Assembly: GCA_002329445.1 (NCBI GenBank)
Contig: DCTU01000378.1
Location: 37,196-55,493, forward strand
From: a bacterium UBP9_UBA1432
GTDB lineage: Bacteria; Vulcanimicrobiota; Xenobia; Xenobiales; Xenobiaceae
Length of the DNA stretch: 18,298 nucleotides
Direction: 5' to 3'
This document shows, piece by piece, positions 8,077-15,171 of this stretch. Numbering within the stretch: the first letter of the stretch is position 1; each line of letters begins with the position of its first letter. The notes below the pieces were generated by a model. That model worked only from the letters and a program-made list of their open reading frames with translations, was not told the origin of the DNA and did not search any database. The position numbers and the translations under genes are program-made.

Positions 8077-8727
8077 CTAACCTCCCTGCCGCATGTAGGC
8101 GGTGATGGGGATCGTGATCGTCAGCGTGGGGCTGCCGGCCGGGTTCTTCTCGGTGGGGCTCAAGGCGATCTTGTCGATCGTCACCAGGCGCTCCAGCTTC
8201 AAAGCTCCCAACTGGTACAGGAAGTCGATCAGGGTGGCGTACTTGCCCCGCATGCTCATGTTGAAGACACGCGTCGGGAAGGACTTCAAGGCATCCGGAG
8301 TGGCATCAGCCCCCTCCGCCCCTTCCTCTGGCGCCGCTCCGGCCGGCGAGGACGAAGTCAGCGCCCCGGGCTGAATGTTGACGATGTCGAAGGTGGGATC
8401 CGACATGCGAACCCGCTCCTCCAACATCACCCTCTCGATCTGCTTGATGTAGTTGGCCACGAAGAGCTCAGGCTTCTCGGCCACCAGATCCGTCTGCACG
8501 ACCTGGCGGAGCTTCTCTTCCAGATCCGCCTTCTCGCGCGTCAGGACGGGCAGGGCCTTGACCAGCTCGCGATTCTGTTCCAGCTTGGCCTGCAGATCCG
8601 CCTTCTGCTGCTTGACGCCAGCCAGTTCAGTGTGCTTGTGCTGCCAGTCCAGAAGCCAGAAGCCGACTGCGATCAAGGCGATGACCAGCAGGGCCAGGAT
8701 GATCTTCATCGGGGTGGTGAGCGTCAT
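8077..8727 (-). CDS. pilO: PilO, bitopic inner-membrane alignment-complex protein
   Basis: Periplasmic partner of PilN; 216 aa. A short cytoplasmic N-terminus precedes a membrane helix at about 7-26 (MKIILALLVIALIAVGFWLL) and a coiled coil at about 33-80 (HTELAGVKQQKADLQAKLEQ). The ferredoxin-like PilO fold follows, with FVANYIKQIE near residues 89-98 and the family stretch FNMSMRGKYATLIDFLYQLG at about 154-173, which is diagnostic for PilO. An Ala/Glu/Gly insert (about 127-145) separates the two halves. The start ATG at 8727 is 8 nt after the pilN stop, with AGGAGG overlapping that stop. The TAG stop is 3 nt before the pilP start, so the genes are coupled. Confidence 0.94.
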   Translation of the reverse strand: MTLTTPMKIILALLVIALIAVGFWLLDWQHKHTELAGVKQQKADLQAKLEQNRELVKALPVLTREKADLEEKLRQVVQTDLVAEKPELFVANYIKQIERVMLEERVRMSDPTFDIVNIQPGALTSSSPAGAAPEEGAEGADATPDALKSFPTRVFNMSMRGKYATLIDFLYQLGALKLERLVTIDKIALSPTEKNPAGSPTLTITIPITAYMRQGG

Positions 8728-8735
8728 CTTTCCTC

Positions 8736-9431
8736 CTAGGTTCCCGGAGCGGCAGGCTCTCCAGCGGCGGGCGGAGCCTCAGCTCCTCCCTCGGCTGGAA
8801 CCCCGTCCGCCTCTGCGGACGACTCGCCACCCGCAGGCACTACTTCTGCCAGGCCGGCGGCCTGGTCGGGATCGTATCGGGCCTCGATCTGGAAGGTGAA
8901 ACCAATCAGGTTCCCATCCAGAAGCTTGACCTGGCCGGTCGACCCGAGGGATGCGTCGTTGAAGATCTTGGACTGGTGGATCCTCTCCAACAGCGAAGAG
9001 ATGGTGGCCAGCGGATGGTTCGCCCCCATCTGGGCCGCCGTCCCACTCATCGTGATGGACCGGGTCCCAGGCTCGATGGCCAGGCTATCGACCCACACGT
9101 TGGAGGGCAGCACGCGCCCCACCTCGGCAAGGAGATTGCCATAACGGACCGGGTCGTAGACCAGGCCCTCGATCACCTTGATCTCCGCCTTGATCTTGGC
9201 AATATCCGCTTTGAGGTCCTCGATCTGGGGCAGGCTGTTCTCGATGGTCTTGATCTCGGCCTCGATCTCAGCGACCCCGGCCTTCTCCGTCTCGATGCTG
9301 TTCTGGAGCTTGGACCCGTAGATGACGAAGCCTACCGTGCAGATGATGATGATCACCAACAAGAACCCCATCATGGGGTCAAAGGTGAACCTCTTGCGTT
9401 CGGTAGGCAGCAGGTCGACCTTGATGGTCAT
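8736..9431 (-). CDS. pilN: PilN, bitopic inner-membrane alignment-complex protein
   Basis: PilN pairs with PilO in the periplasm and with PilM through its cytoplasmic N-terminal tail; 231 aa. The tail MTIKVDLLPTERKR carries the xNLLP-type PilM-binding motif (here VDLLP, residues 5-9). One membrane helix lies at about 21-39 (MGFLLVIIIICTVGFVIYG), then a periplasmic coiled coil at about 42-90 rich in Glu, Ile and Lys, and a ferredoxin-like domain at about 95-190. Residues 192-231 form an Ala/Pro/Glu/Gly tail that most PilN proteins lack; similar low-complexity stretches occur in PilP, PilQ and the large TPR protein of this window. The ribosome site AGGAGGAGG stands before the ATG. The stop TAG is part of the pilO ribosome site, so the two are translationally coupled. 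Confidence 0.93.
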   Translation of the reverse strand: MTIKVDLLPTERKRFTFDPMMGFLLVIIIICTVGFVIYGSKLQNSIETEKAGVAEIEAEIKTIENSLPQIEDLKADIAKIKAEIKVIEGLVYDPVRYGNLLAEVGRVLPSNVWVDSLAIEPGTRSITMSGTAAQMGANHPLATISSLLERIHQSKIFNDASLGSTGQVKLLDGNLIGFTFQIEARYDPDQAAGLAEVVPAGGESSAEADGVPAEGGAEAPPAAGEPAAPGT

Positions 9432-9481
9432 GGCACCTCCTCCTGGACCGTGGGGTGGTTCAAGTTATTCAGGATGCGCAC
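9428..9481 (-). CDS. Possible 17-codon coupling ORF between pilM and pilN
   Basis: Immediately after the pilM stop, TAAGGAGG (overlapping the stop) precedes a GTG at 9481 by 4 nt. The frame reads MRILNNLNHPTVQEEVP and stops at TGA inside the pilN start (CCATGA, a 4-nt overlap of the ATGA type). The frame runs through the pilN ribosome site. This layout would let ribosomes finishing pilM reinitiate and be handed to pilN. The first codons resemble the start of pilM (ATCCTGAA is shared). The spacing is short and the start is GTG, so it could be chance from two nearby Shine-Dalgarno sequences. Confidence 0.28.
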   Translation of the reverse strand: MRILNNLNHPTVQEEVP

Positions 9482-9490
9482 GGAACCTCC

Positions 9491-10591
9491 TTATTCACTT
9501 CGAAGCGCCAGCCCGGTCACCACCATGGCCATCGGCGCCAGAGCCTCAAGATCGTCAGGCGAGATTCCCTGAACATTCTGGATAGAGATATTGCGGAACG
9601 GATTGGCGATCTGACAGTCGATGCTCAATTCACTGGAGATGAAGACATCGATATTCTTGAACTTGGCCGTCCCGCCAGACAGGACCACCAGATCGACCGA
9701 CTCGCCCTTGAAACGATTGCGATAGTAGTCGAAAGACCGCTGAATCTCGGTGACCAGTTCGGTCAGGACAGGAATGATGACGTTGAAGATCCGCATCGTG
9801 GTGGGGGCGACGGGAGTCGCATCCTTCTCGACGCGGATCACACCTTTCTCCTTCTTGATCTTCTCGGCCTCTTCGAAGGAGAGGTTCAGGGATTGCCCGA
9901 TCGCCTTGGTGAAGTTGTTCCCGGCCACGGTGATGGTGCGGTTGTGCCGCAGGGTTCCATCATGGAAGATGTTGATGCTGCTGGAGGAAGCCCCCAGATT
10001 GATCAGTGCGATGGTCTGACGGCGTGCCTCGGGATCCACCCCGCGGTTCAGGGCCCGCAAGAGCGCAAACGGCTCGAGGTCGATCGAGTCGGCGGTCGCC
10101 TGGGCCAGGGTGACGACCTCGCGGGTGTTCTTGACCATCTCGTTGGGCGCTGCGACCAGGAGGACCTCCATCATCTTGTCCTCTCCCTCCGCGCTCCCGG
10201 GAAGGATCCGACCCGTGATCTGAGCCTCCGCGACCGAGTACGGCAGATAGCGCTCCGCCTCGAACTTGATCGCGTGCTGCAACTCCCTTTCGGTCATCTG
10301 CGTCATGCTGATGGGGCGAATGACCACCGACTGCCCCGACACGGCGCTGACCAGACGGGTTGCCGTGATCCCCTGACTCTGCATCAACTGATGAATCGTC
10401 TCGCCCAGGACCCGGGCGTCGACGATGGAACCGTCCTTGATCGTCATGGGAGGGGTCGGACACGAGGCGAATCGGGAATAGGCATACCCACTGGGCGTCT
10501 TGGTGACCTGCGCGATCTTGATCGTGCTGCTCCCGATATCCAGACCGGCAACCTCTTCCTTGTGCCCGAACCAACGTTTCAGGATATTCAT
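9491..10591 (-). CDS. pilM: PilM, actin-like cytoplasmic alignment-complex protein
   Basis: Actin/FtsA-fold ATP-binding protein that sits on the cytoplasmic face and holds the N-terminal tail of PilN; 366 aa, normal length. The start is fixed: ATG at 10591 is directly preceded by an in-frame TAG and by AGGAGGTGA. The phosphate-1 loop GLDIGSSTIKIAQV is at 16-29, phosphate-2 ALINLGASSSSINIF at 195-209, and the adenosine motif LVVLSGGTAKFKNID at 301-315. The C-terminal LEALAPMAMVVTGLALR (348-364) is typical of the family. It opens the pilM-N-O-P run and is followed by a 59-bp junction to pilN containing a 17-codon frame. FtsA or EutJ-type proteins are excluded by the neighbours. Confidence 0.96.
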   Translation of the reverse strand: MNILKRWFGHKEEVAGLDIGSSTIKIAQVTKTPSGYAYSRFASCPTPPMTIKDGSIVDARVLGETIHQLMQSQGITATRLVSAVSGQSVVIRPISMTQMTERELQHAIKFEAERYLPYSVAEAQITGRILPGSAEGEDKMMEVLLVAAPNEMVKNTREVVTLAQATADSIDLEPFALLRALNRGVDPEARRQTIALINLGASSSSINIFHDGTLRHNRTITVAGNNFTKAIGQSLNLSFEEAEKIKKEKGVIRVEKDATPVAPTTMRIFNVIIPVLTELVTEIQRSFDYYRNRFKGESVDLVVLSGGTAKFKNIDVFISSELSIDCQIANPFRNISIQNVQGISPDDLEALAPMAMVVTGLALRSE

Positions 10592-10969
10592 CTACCTGGG
10601 TTCACCTCCTCTCCTGCGACTGGACAGGCTTCGCAGCCAACTGCGAGCCCATCCGTTCGGAAACCGCCCCCAGCAACCTGCCTGGACCTCGGAACAGCTC
10701 CGGGCGGGTCGCTTCAGGCCACCATCCTGATGTCAGACCTCCTACAACGCCAGGACTTGAAAAATCTCACGGTGCCTTACGAGATCCGGTCTTTCGAGCC
10801 CCTCCTTGAAAACCCTTTCGATTGCACGTGGGCCCTGCCGAACACCAGGCTTCCTGGAAACACGGACTTCCGGCGAGGTCAAGGGGGAAATGTGTTCGTT
10901 CGCGTCCACCCCCGGCACGAGAAGCGAAAACCCGCCACGGCTGCCGGCATCCCGCCCATCTCGAAGCTG
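10592..10969 (-). other. 378-bp spacer between pilin 2 and pilM, no convincing gene
   Basis: No supported coding region. Two Shine-Dalgarno-like strings lack usable starts: CAAGGAGGGG has no nearby start codon, and TAGGAGGTC precedes only an ATG followed two codons later by TGA. A GCC-rich stretch followed by GGTTTT lies just after the pilin stop, but the stem is too weak to call a terminator. Small inverted repeats are CCAGG-AAG-CCTGG near 10846-10858 and the stem at 10627-10649. The spacer could hold a promoter for pilM-Q, but I see no good -35/-10 pair. The pilM ribosome site AGAGGAGGTGA ends the region. Confidence 0.5.
10627..10649 (-). other. Bulged hairpin in the pilM leader
   Basis: On the minus strand, GGCTCGCAG pairs with CTGCGAAGCC through a TTGG loop: nine pairs with one bulged A. 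It ends 35 nt before the pilM start codon, upstream of its AGGAGGTGA ribosome site. No T-run follows. It shares the 9-nt string GGCTGCGAA with the hairpin ahead of the small ORF at 16531-16555, so a common leader structure is possible, but the match is short. Confidence 0.3.
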
Positions 10970-11371
10970 CTACTTGCGGAACAGGCCCGCTGCCCCGGAG
11001 TACTGGGGGAATCCTTCGCTGACAATGTCCCCGAGGACCAGATGGTGGATGCCCTTGCAGAAGAGGGTATAGTCCTTGCCCTCCGACGTCACCACCAGTC
11101 CATACTCCGAGCGGTTGGTCGGGCAGACGACCTGCTGGATGTAATTGGCCGTCGTCAGCCTTTCCAACGAGTCCGGATACCGCTTGTTCTGAGCGTTGTA
11201 GTTCTCCATCGCCGAGGCCATGGCTCGCAACGAATGCTCACAAGAAGCCAGTTGCCCCTGATGCTTGGAGCGGACCAGATTGGGAAGAAGGAGGGCCAGA
11301 AGAATCCCGAGGATGACGATGACGACCATCATTTCGATCAGTGTGAAACCAGACTGTCTGAGTCTCCGCAT
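10970..11371 (-). CDS. Second type IV pilin, paralogue of PilA
   Basis: Prepilin of 133 aa from the ATG at 11371, preceded by GAGGTGAGG; a GTG at 11380 in the same frame would add three residues and use a poorer site. The leader is 8 residues (MRRLRQSG), then FTLIEMMVVIVILGILLALL with Glu5; mature length is 125. It parallels the PilA of this window: HQGQLASC versus AQGQFTAC around Cys36, two further cysteines at 75 and 97 (78 and 103 in PilA), YTLFCKGIHH versus YTVYCTGDNH, and the tail FPQYSGAAGL versus YPQYNSVAGL. It sits between pilD and pilM, so it is probably made with the assembly machinery at a lower level than PilA. That points to a minor or initiating pilin, or an alternative major pilin. 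GspG-like pseudopilin is the other possible name. Confidence 0.9.
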   Translation of the reverse strand: MRRLRQSGFTLIEMMVVIVILGILLALLLPNLVRSKHQGQLASCEHSLRAMASAMENYNAQNKRYPDSLERLTTANYIQQVVCPTNRSEYGLVVTSEGKDYTLFCKGIHHLVLGDIVSEGFPQYSGAAGLFRK

Positions 11372-11487
11372 GTTCCTCACCTCACTCTCCGACCCGAACG
11401 GTTCCTCAAGAATGAATCAAGCTTCGCGAGGTCCAGCGGGCATGCCTCCTGGCCGGCCAAGATCCTGGCGGACCTGAGAACCCGACT

Positions 11488-12339
11488 TTATAGCCATGCG
11501 CCGAGGTGCTCGGGCCAGGCCAGGAGGAACTCGAAGATGCGGTGCCCCCACATTGCAGTCAGAAAGGCCGCAACCGCCATGAAGGTCCCCAGCGGGACGG
11601 GATCCTTCCCTCGCCGACGGTGAAGCAGCATCATCGGCAAGGCCACGACCGCCCCCAGGATGAAGCTCAAGAAGTAGGCAATCATGCCCATCTTCCACCC
11701 CAGGAAGGCGCCAATCATGGCCGCCAGCTTGATGTCCCCCGTGCCCAATGCCTCTTGCCGGGCCATGAGGGTCCCAATCACCTGGACGCTCCAGAAGAAG
11801 CCCGCCCCCAGCATGGCGCCCAGCAAGGAGGAGGCGACGTTGAGAAGAGGGGTTCCCAGTCCCTCGATCATCAGGTCCTCGCGAAAGGGCATGAGGGCTG
11901 ATCCCAACAGCCCAACCGCCAATCCGGTCAAAGAGACCTGGTCGAGGATGATCCAGTGGTCCAGATCCATGAAGAAGACGGCGACCAGGAAGCAGAAGAA
12001 GACGAAATGATGGAAGAAGGGGTATCCGATCTCCCCGTGATGCCACAACAGCAAAGCCGCCGCCAGGCCTGTCAAAGCCTCGATCCCGGCATAGCGGGCC
12101 GAGAAACCTGCGCCGCAGGTGTGGCAGCGACCTCCCAGCAGCAGATAGGAGAGAATGGGGATGTTCTGCCACCAGACCAGGGGGGTCCCGCAGGTGCCGC
12201 AAGCCGAACCTGGCGCCACGATGGACCTCTCCAGGGGCATCCGATAGATCACGACGTTCAGGAAGCTGCCGAACAGGCTCCCATAGAGGAAAACGACGGT
12301 CAGGCTCAGAGGCGTGGTGGTCAGAAGGTCGTCGAACAC
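11488..12339 (-). CDS. pilD: PilD, prepilin peptidase / N-methyltransferase
   Basis: Inner-membrane aspartyl protease that cuts the prepilin leader after Gly and N-methylates the new Phe1; 283 aa, normal length. The start is GTG at 12339 (VFDDLL, Met in the product) without a clear ribosome site; no better start is visible, and the family's first helix LYGSLFGSFLNVVIYRMP begins at residue 18. The zinc-binding cysteine pairs of the methylase domain are present: CGTC at 47-50 and CHTC at 72-75. The two catalytic aspartates lie in MDLDHWIILD (124-133) and GTGDIKL (199-205, Asp202). Between them the usual Pro of the LPD motif is replaced, giving ILD, which is mildly unusual. About seven or eight membrane spans follow the family pattern. 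Its neighbours are the membrane/TPR gene upstream and pilin 2 downstream. Confidence 0.95.
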   Translation of the reverse strand: MFDDLLTTTPLSLTVVFLYGSLFGSFLNVVIYRMPLERSIVAPGSACGTCGTPLVWWQNIPILSYLLLGGRCHTCGAGFSARYAGIEALTGLAAALLLWHHGEIGYPFFHHFVFFCFLVAVFFMDLDHWIILDQVSLTGLAVGLLGSALMPFREDLMIEGLGTPLLNVASSLLGAMLGAGFFWSVQVIGTLMARQEALGTGDIKLAAMIGAFLGWKMGMIAYFLSFILGAVVALPMMLLHRRRGKDPVPLGTFMAVAAFLTAMWGHRIFEFLLAWPEHLGAWL

Positions 12340-12409
12340 CCGGCCGCGGTTCGACGGTCCAGATCCCAGACCCTGCCCGCGCCGAGAGCGGTGATGAACG
12401 CAGGATCCC

Positions 12410-14278
12410 CTACCGGCCCTGGATCTCCCTCAGGAGTGCCCGCGCCGGAGCGTGCCGAGAGTTCAAATCAAGCTCGCGTCGAAGCTCGCGGAGGGCCCAT
12501 TCCGGCTCTCCTCGCGACCAGGCCAGCACAGCCAGGTTGAAATGGGCATCCGGGACGCCCGAGTCCCAGGCCAGGGCCTCCCGCAAATCGCGTTCTCCCT
12601 CGGCGTCACGCCCGGCTCGCAGGTGAAGGGTGGCCCGGAAGACCAGAGCCTGCGGCCACCGTGGGTCGAGGGCCAGAGCCTGCGAGACCAGCTCCAGAGC
12701 CTCGGGCTCCCGGCCCTCGCCAAGCCGGAGCTGGGCCTGTTCGAAGAAGGTCCACTGGGAGACCGGATGCACGAGGTCCTGCGCAAGTCGGACGAGCTCG
12801 GGTTCCGACCTCAAGAAGATCACGGCCAGAGGGTCGCGATAGATCTCAAACCAGCGTCCGGACCTGCTGATCCTGGCCACCAGGTCCCCCTGCAGACGCG
12901 TGCACAGGACCAGGCGCACTCCGTGACGATCCAGGATGTCCTCCCAATGCCCGCGTCCCGCCAGCAACGCGCCGAGCCCGGCACGCTCCAGGGAGCGGAC
13001 CCACGGCGGGCCGAACTGCACTGCCAGCGCCTCGGCGTATCGCTGCTGCGAATAGATCGTGTTGGCCCTCCCGTCGATGAAGACCCGATGCTGGGGCCAC
13101 GCCGTCCATTCCAGATAGCCTCCCCACTCGTAGGGATTGACCAGGTCCCGAGGCAACTGGGGATTGGCCCGGAGGAAGCGGACGGCCGCCACCGGGAAAT
13201 GGGTCCGCAGCATGGTCCACTCCGCGGCCCCACCCCGCACGCGGACAGACACCAGCCAGCCCATCGCCAGCGCAGCCAGGACCCAGAAGAACAGCCCCAG
13301 GCGCATCGCCCACGCGGACCTGGCTTCCCATCGGGGCATGACGCCGGGAAGGAGGAACGCCGCCATGATCGCCGCCAGGGGAGCGTGGCGCCAGGCGACC
13401 AGCCCTGCGACCAGGAAACAGCCCAGACACAGGCGGCGTGGCCAGTCCAGTCGGGGGATCAGGGCAATCGACACCAGCAGGAGCCCCAGGAAGGGAACCT
13501 GCCGCAGAAGGTCGGGCCGTGCCCATTCGTTGAGGCCGACCGTGAAGGCGCTCGGACCGATCAGGCTGAAAGGGAAGGCCAGAATCCCAAAGCCGAAGGG
13601 CGTGGCGATGGCGCAAAGGGCCAGGGTACCGGCCGCGACCAGGGCCAGGGTCCGGGCCAGACGCGTCGAGCGCGGTGGGAACAGACAGCCCAGCGCGACC
13701 AGGAGCAGGACCAGCGGGCCCAGGATGAAGCCGCCGTGGCAGTTGGCCCACAGGACCGTCCCCGGCGGCACAGGGAGCAGGAAGCGCCAGTCCCCGGTGC
13801 GGAGGGTTTCGTTCACCAGGAACAGGGTCCCCGCCAGCCCGAGATAGGTGATCAGATAGGCCCGGGCGTCGAAGAACGCCCAGCCTTCAGCAGCCGCCGC
13901 ACATCCCAGGACCGTCGCGCACGCCCATGGAGTCGACACCAGGGATCTGCGGGCGCTCCACAGGGGCAGCACGGCGAAGGCCAGGACCACGACCAGGGTG
14001 CGAAGCAGGAAGAGCCCGTCCAGTCCCACCGCCTGATGGACCAGGTAGAACAGGATCTCGGTGAGCCATTCATGGTTCAGCCAGTCGCCGCGGCCCGTGC
14101 CGAAGCTGAAGGGGTCTGCCTGGGACATCCGACCAGACGTCAGCAGGAAGCGCCCTGCAGCCAGATGCCACCAGGTGTCGGCCGCGGGGATCCGAGGCAG
14201 AGCCAGGGCAGCAACCCCCGTGATGGCGGTGACCAGACAGGCCAGGTGAGTGGTCTTGCGACAGATTTGGGGGGACAT
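12410..14278 (-). CDS. Multi-pass membrane protein with C-terminal TPR domain, GT-C-like architecture
   Basis: Not a standard pil gene; 622 aa. About ten or more hydrophobic helices span residues 10-345, followed by a soluble region and TPR-like helices at about 505-620. Motifs that look conserved: DTWWHL (34-39) and DPFSF (55-59) in the first external loop, NHEWL (68-72), ANCHGGF (178-184), ATPFGF (225-230), NEW (250-252), RHAPL (297-301), NPYEWGGYLEW (381-391) and FIDGR (400-404). I recall uncharacterised bacterial membrane proteins with this motif set, sometimes with TPR tails, whose layout (acidic first loop, many helices, soluble C-terminal part) resembles GT-C glycosyltransferases. It lies directly downstream of pilA, where Pseudomonas carries pilin glycosyltransferases (tfpO, tfpW), so a pilin-modifying role is plausible but inferred. 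Myxococcus has pilG-H-I at this spot, with no similarity. The ATG at 14278 has only a weak, distant GGAGG. It ends 70 bp before pilD. Confidence 0.75.
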   Translation of the reverse strand: MSPQICRKTTHLACLVTAITGVAALALPRIPAADTWWHLAAGRFLLTSGRMSQADPFSFGTGRGDWLNHEWLTEILFYLVHQAVGLDGLFLLRTLVVVLAFAVLPLWSARRSLVSTPWACATVLGCAAAAEGWAFFDARAYLITYLGLAGTLFLVNETLRTGDWRFLLPVPPGTVLWANCHGGFILGPLVLLLVALGCLFPPRSTRLARTLALVAAGTLALCAIATPFGFGILAFPFSLIGPSAFTVGLNEWARPDLLRQVPFLGLLLVSIALIPRLDWPRRLCLGCFLVAGLVAWRHAPLAAIMAAFLLPGVMPRWEARSAWAMRLGLFFWVLAALAMGWLVSVRVRGGAAEWTMLRTHFPVAAVRFLRANPQLPRDLVNPYEWGGYLEWTAWPQHRVFIDGRANTIYSQQRYAEALAVQFGPPWVRSLERAGLGALLAGRGHWEDILDRHGVRLVLCTRLQGDLVARISRSGRWFEIYRDPLAVIFLRSEPELVRLAQDLVHPVSQWTFFEQAQLRLGEGREPEALELVSQALALDPRWPQALVFRATLHLRAGRDAEGERDLREALAWDSGVPDAHFNLAVLAWSRGEPEWALRELRRELDLNSRHAPARALLREIQGR

Positions 14279-14359
14279 GGTGGCCTGGGCGATTCCCGAA
14301 GACCTCCAGGAAGCCCTGCCCAGAACGGGCTTCGCACCAGACGGCCGGCGGCGCCAACG

Positions 14360-14387
14360 AAAAAAAGGGGCGCCGAAGCGCCCCTTT
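14360..14387 (-). terminator. Strong intrinsic terminator after pilA (UUCG tetraloop)
   Basis: On the minus strand, AAAGGGGCGC and GCGCCCCTTT form a perfect 10-bp stem closed by TTCG (UUCG in RNA), running into a total of seven Ts. It starts 22 nt after the pilA stop. This is a textbook rho-independent terminator and makes pilA a single-gene unit, unless there is partial read-through into the next gene. Confidence 0.93.
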
Positions 14388-14409
14388 GCGGAACCAGGCA
14401 GCCGAGAGT

Positions 14410-14841
14410 CTAGGTCTTCTCGAGCAGACCGGCAACCGAGTTGTACTGCGGGTAGCCAGCACCGGCGTCCACGGCAGCGTGGTTGTCACCCGTGCAATAC
14501 ACGGTGTAACGGTCGGGGTTGGAACCGGACGAGTAAGCGGCGGTGTAGGTGTCCGAACCAGCCGACGCGCAGGTCGGGATGGTGCGCAGGTACTTCTGGT
14601 CGTCAGACAGCTTGGACAGGGTGGTCGGATAGCGACCCTGGGCGTCCGTCGAATACATCTCCAGCGCGGTGGCGATGTTCTTCAGGTTGGACTTGCAGGC
14701 GGTGAACTGACCCTGAGCGCGAGCGCGGATGAAGTTGGGAACGAGGATGGCAGCGAGGATCGCGATGATGGCGATCACAATCATCAGCTCGATCAGGGTG
14801 AAGCCACCAGACTTCTTACGGCGGACCAGACGAGTCATCAT
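14410..14841 (-). CDS. pilA: PilA, probable major type IV pilin (three-cysteine type)
   Basis: Class IVa prepilin, 143 aa. The start is the first of two tandem ATGs (14841), 11 nt after AGGAAGGAG. A frame extension to 14898 would give a leader of over 30 residues and has only a weak ribosome site. The leader is 13 residues ending in GG, followed by FTLIELMIVIAIIAILAAIL with the invariant Glu5 of the mature protein. Mature length is 130. The head has LKNIATALEMYS (40-51), Cys36, Cys78 and Cys103, His108, and a C-terminal YPQYNSVAGL (117-126). These elements recur in the second pilin of this window. It is called major because it stands alone between two terminators, which suits high independent expression; this is inference. 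Three cysteines leave one unpaired unless one disulfide forms, or they bind metal or crosslink subunits. No minor-pilin operon of the fimU/pilVWX type is present. Confidence 0.9.
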   Translation of the reverse strand: MMTRLVRRKKSGGFTLIELMIVIAIIAILAAILVPNFIRARAQGQFTACKSNLKNIATALEMYSTDAQGRYPTTLSKLSDDQKYLRTIPTCASAGSDTYTAAYSSGSNPDRYTVYCTGDNHAAVDAGAGYPQYNSVAGLLEKT

Positions 14842-14991
14842 TCTTGCTTCGTCTCCTTCCTGGACTTGGATAGAGTCAGGTTCTGCGGAGTCCCGCATGT
14901 TCCTGCTACGTCATTCTAGTTCCCCGGCGTCTTCAGGGGATACCGTCCGAGCGAACTATTCTCCAACAATGAACCACACTAGCCAGGACGG

Positions 14992-15019
14992 GCTATACAC
15001 CAAGCGAAACCAGGTTCCA
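14992..15019 (-). promoter_or_regulatory. Weak sigma70-like promoter candidate for pilA
   Basis: The 281 bp between the pilC terminator and the pilA start must hold the pilA promoter if that terminator works, but no strong consensus is visible. The best pair I see is TGGAAC (15014-15019) and TATAGC (14992-14997) with a 16-nt spacer. That is 3 of 6 matches for the -35 and 4 of 6 for the -10, and it would give a leader of roughly 145 nt. A sigma54 site, common for pilA, was looked for: CTGGCTAGTGTGGTTCA has the -24 TGGC but no GC at -12. A small TGCGG/CCGCA hairpin sits at 14883-14896 in the leader. Confidence 0.22.
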
Positions 15020-15122
15020 CGGGGTTCACGGCTCATCGGCGGGGCCAGAGGAGTCCAGACTTCACCATTCGACCGAGGCGAAGCCCCCTCCGGGAGAAGG
15101 CCGGCCAGGCGCCATCAACCAG

Positions 15123-15147
15123 AAAAGCCCCCCCCGGCGGGGAGGGC
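15123..15147 (-). terminator. Intrinsic terminator after pilC
   Basis: Read on the minus strand, GCCCTCCCC pairs with GGGGGGGGC (9 bp, one G-U) across a 3-nt GCC loop and is followed at once by TTTT. It begins 24 nt after the pilC stop. The loop is tight and the T-run short, but stem strength, position and orientation all fit rho-independent termination separating pilC from pilA. Confidence 0.7.
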
Positions 15148-15171
15148 CTCCTGGTTCGACCGGACAGACCG

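Noticed and set aside
10737..10760. A possible CTG-initiated ORF of about 44 codons after TAGGAGGTC in the pilM leader.
   Set aside because: CTG starts are rare, the product has no recognisable features, and it ends in the pilM ribosome site by chance frame.
5000..14413. Other very long plus-strand frames opposite pilQ (5000-7417), pilM to pilin 2 (9455-11623) and the membrane/TPR gene (12452-14413).
   Set aside because: All mirror well-identified minus-strand genes and have compositionally biased, non-protein-like translations.
14842..14898. A 19-residue N-terminal extension of pilA from the ATG at 14898.
   Set aside because: It would make an implausibly long prepilin leader, and the AGGAAGGAG site clearly serves the ATG pair at 14841.
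14842..15122. A sigma54 promoter or a cyclic-di-GMP (GEMM) riboswitch upstream of pilA.
   Set aside because: No -24/-12 pair with the required GG and GC spacing was found, and the GEMM core strings were not seen in this leader or in those of pilM and pilQ.
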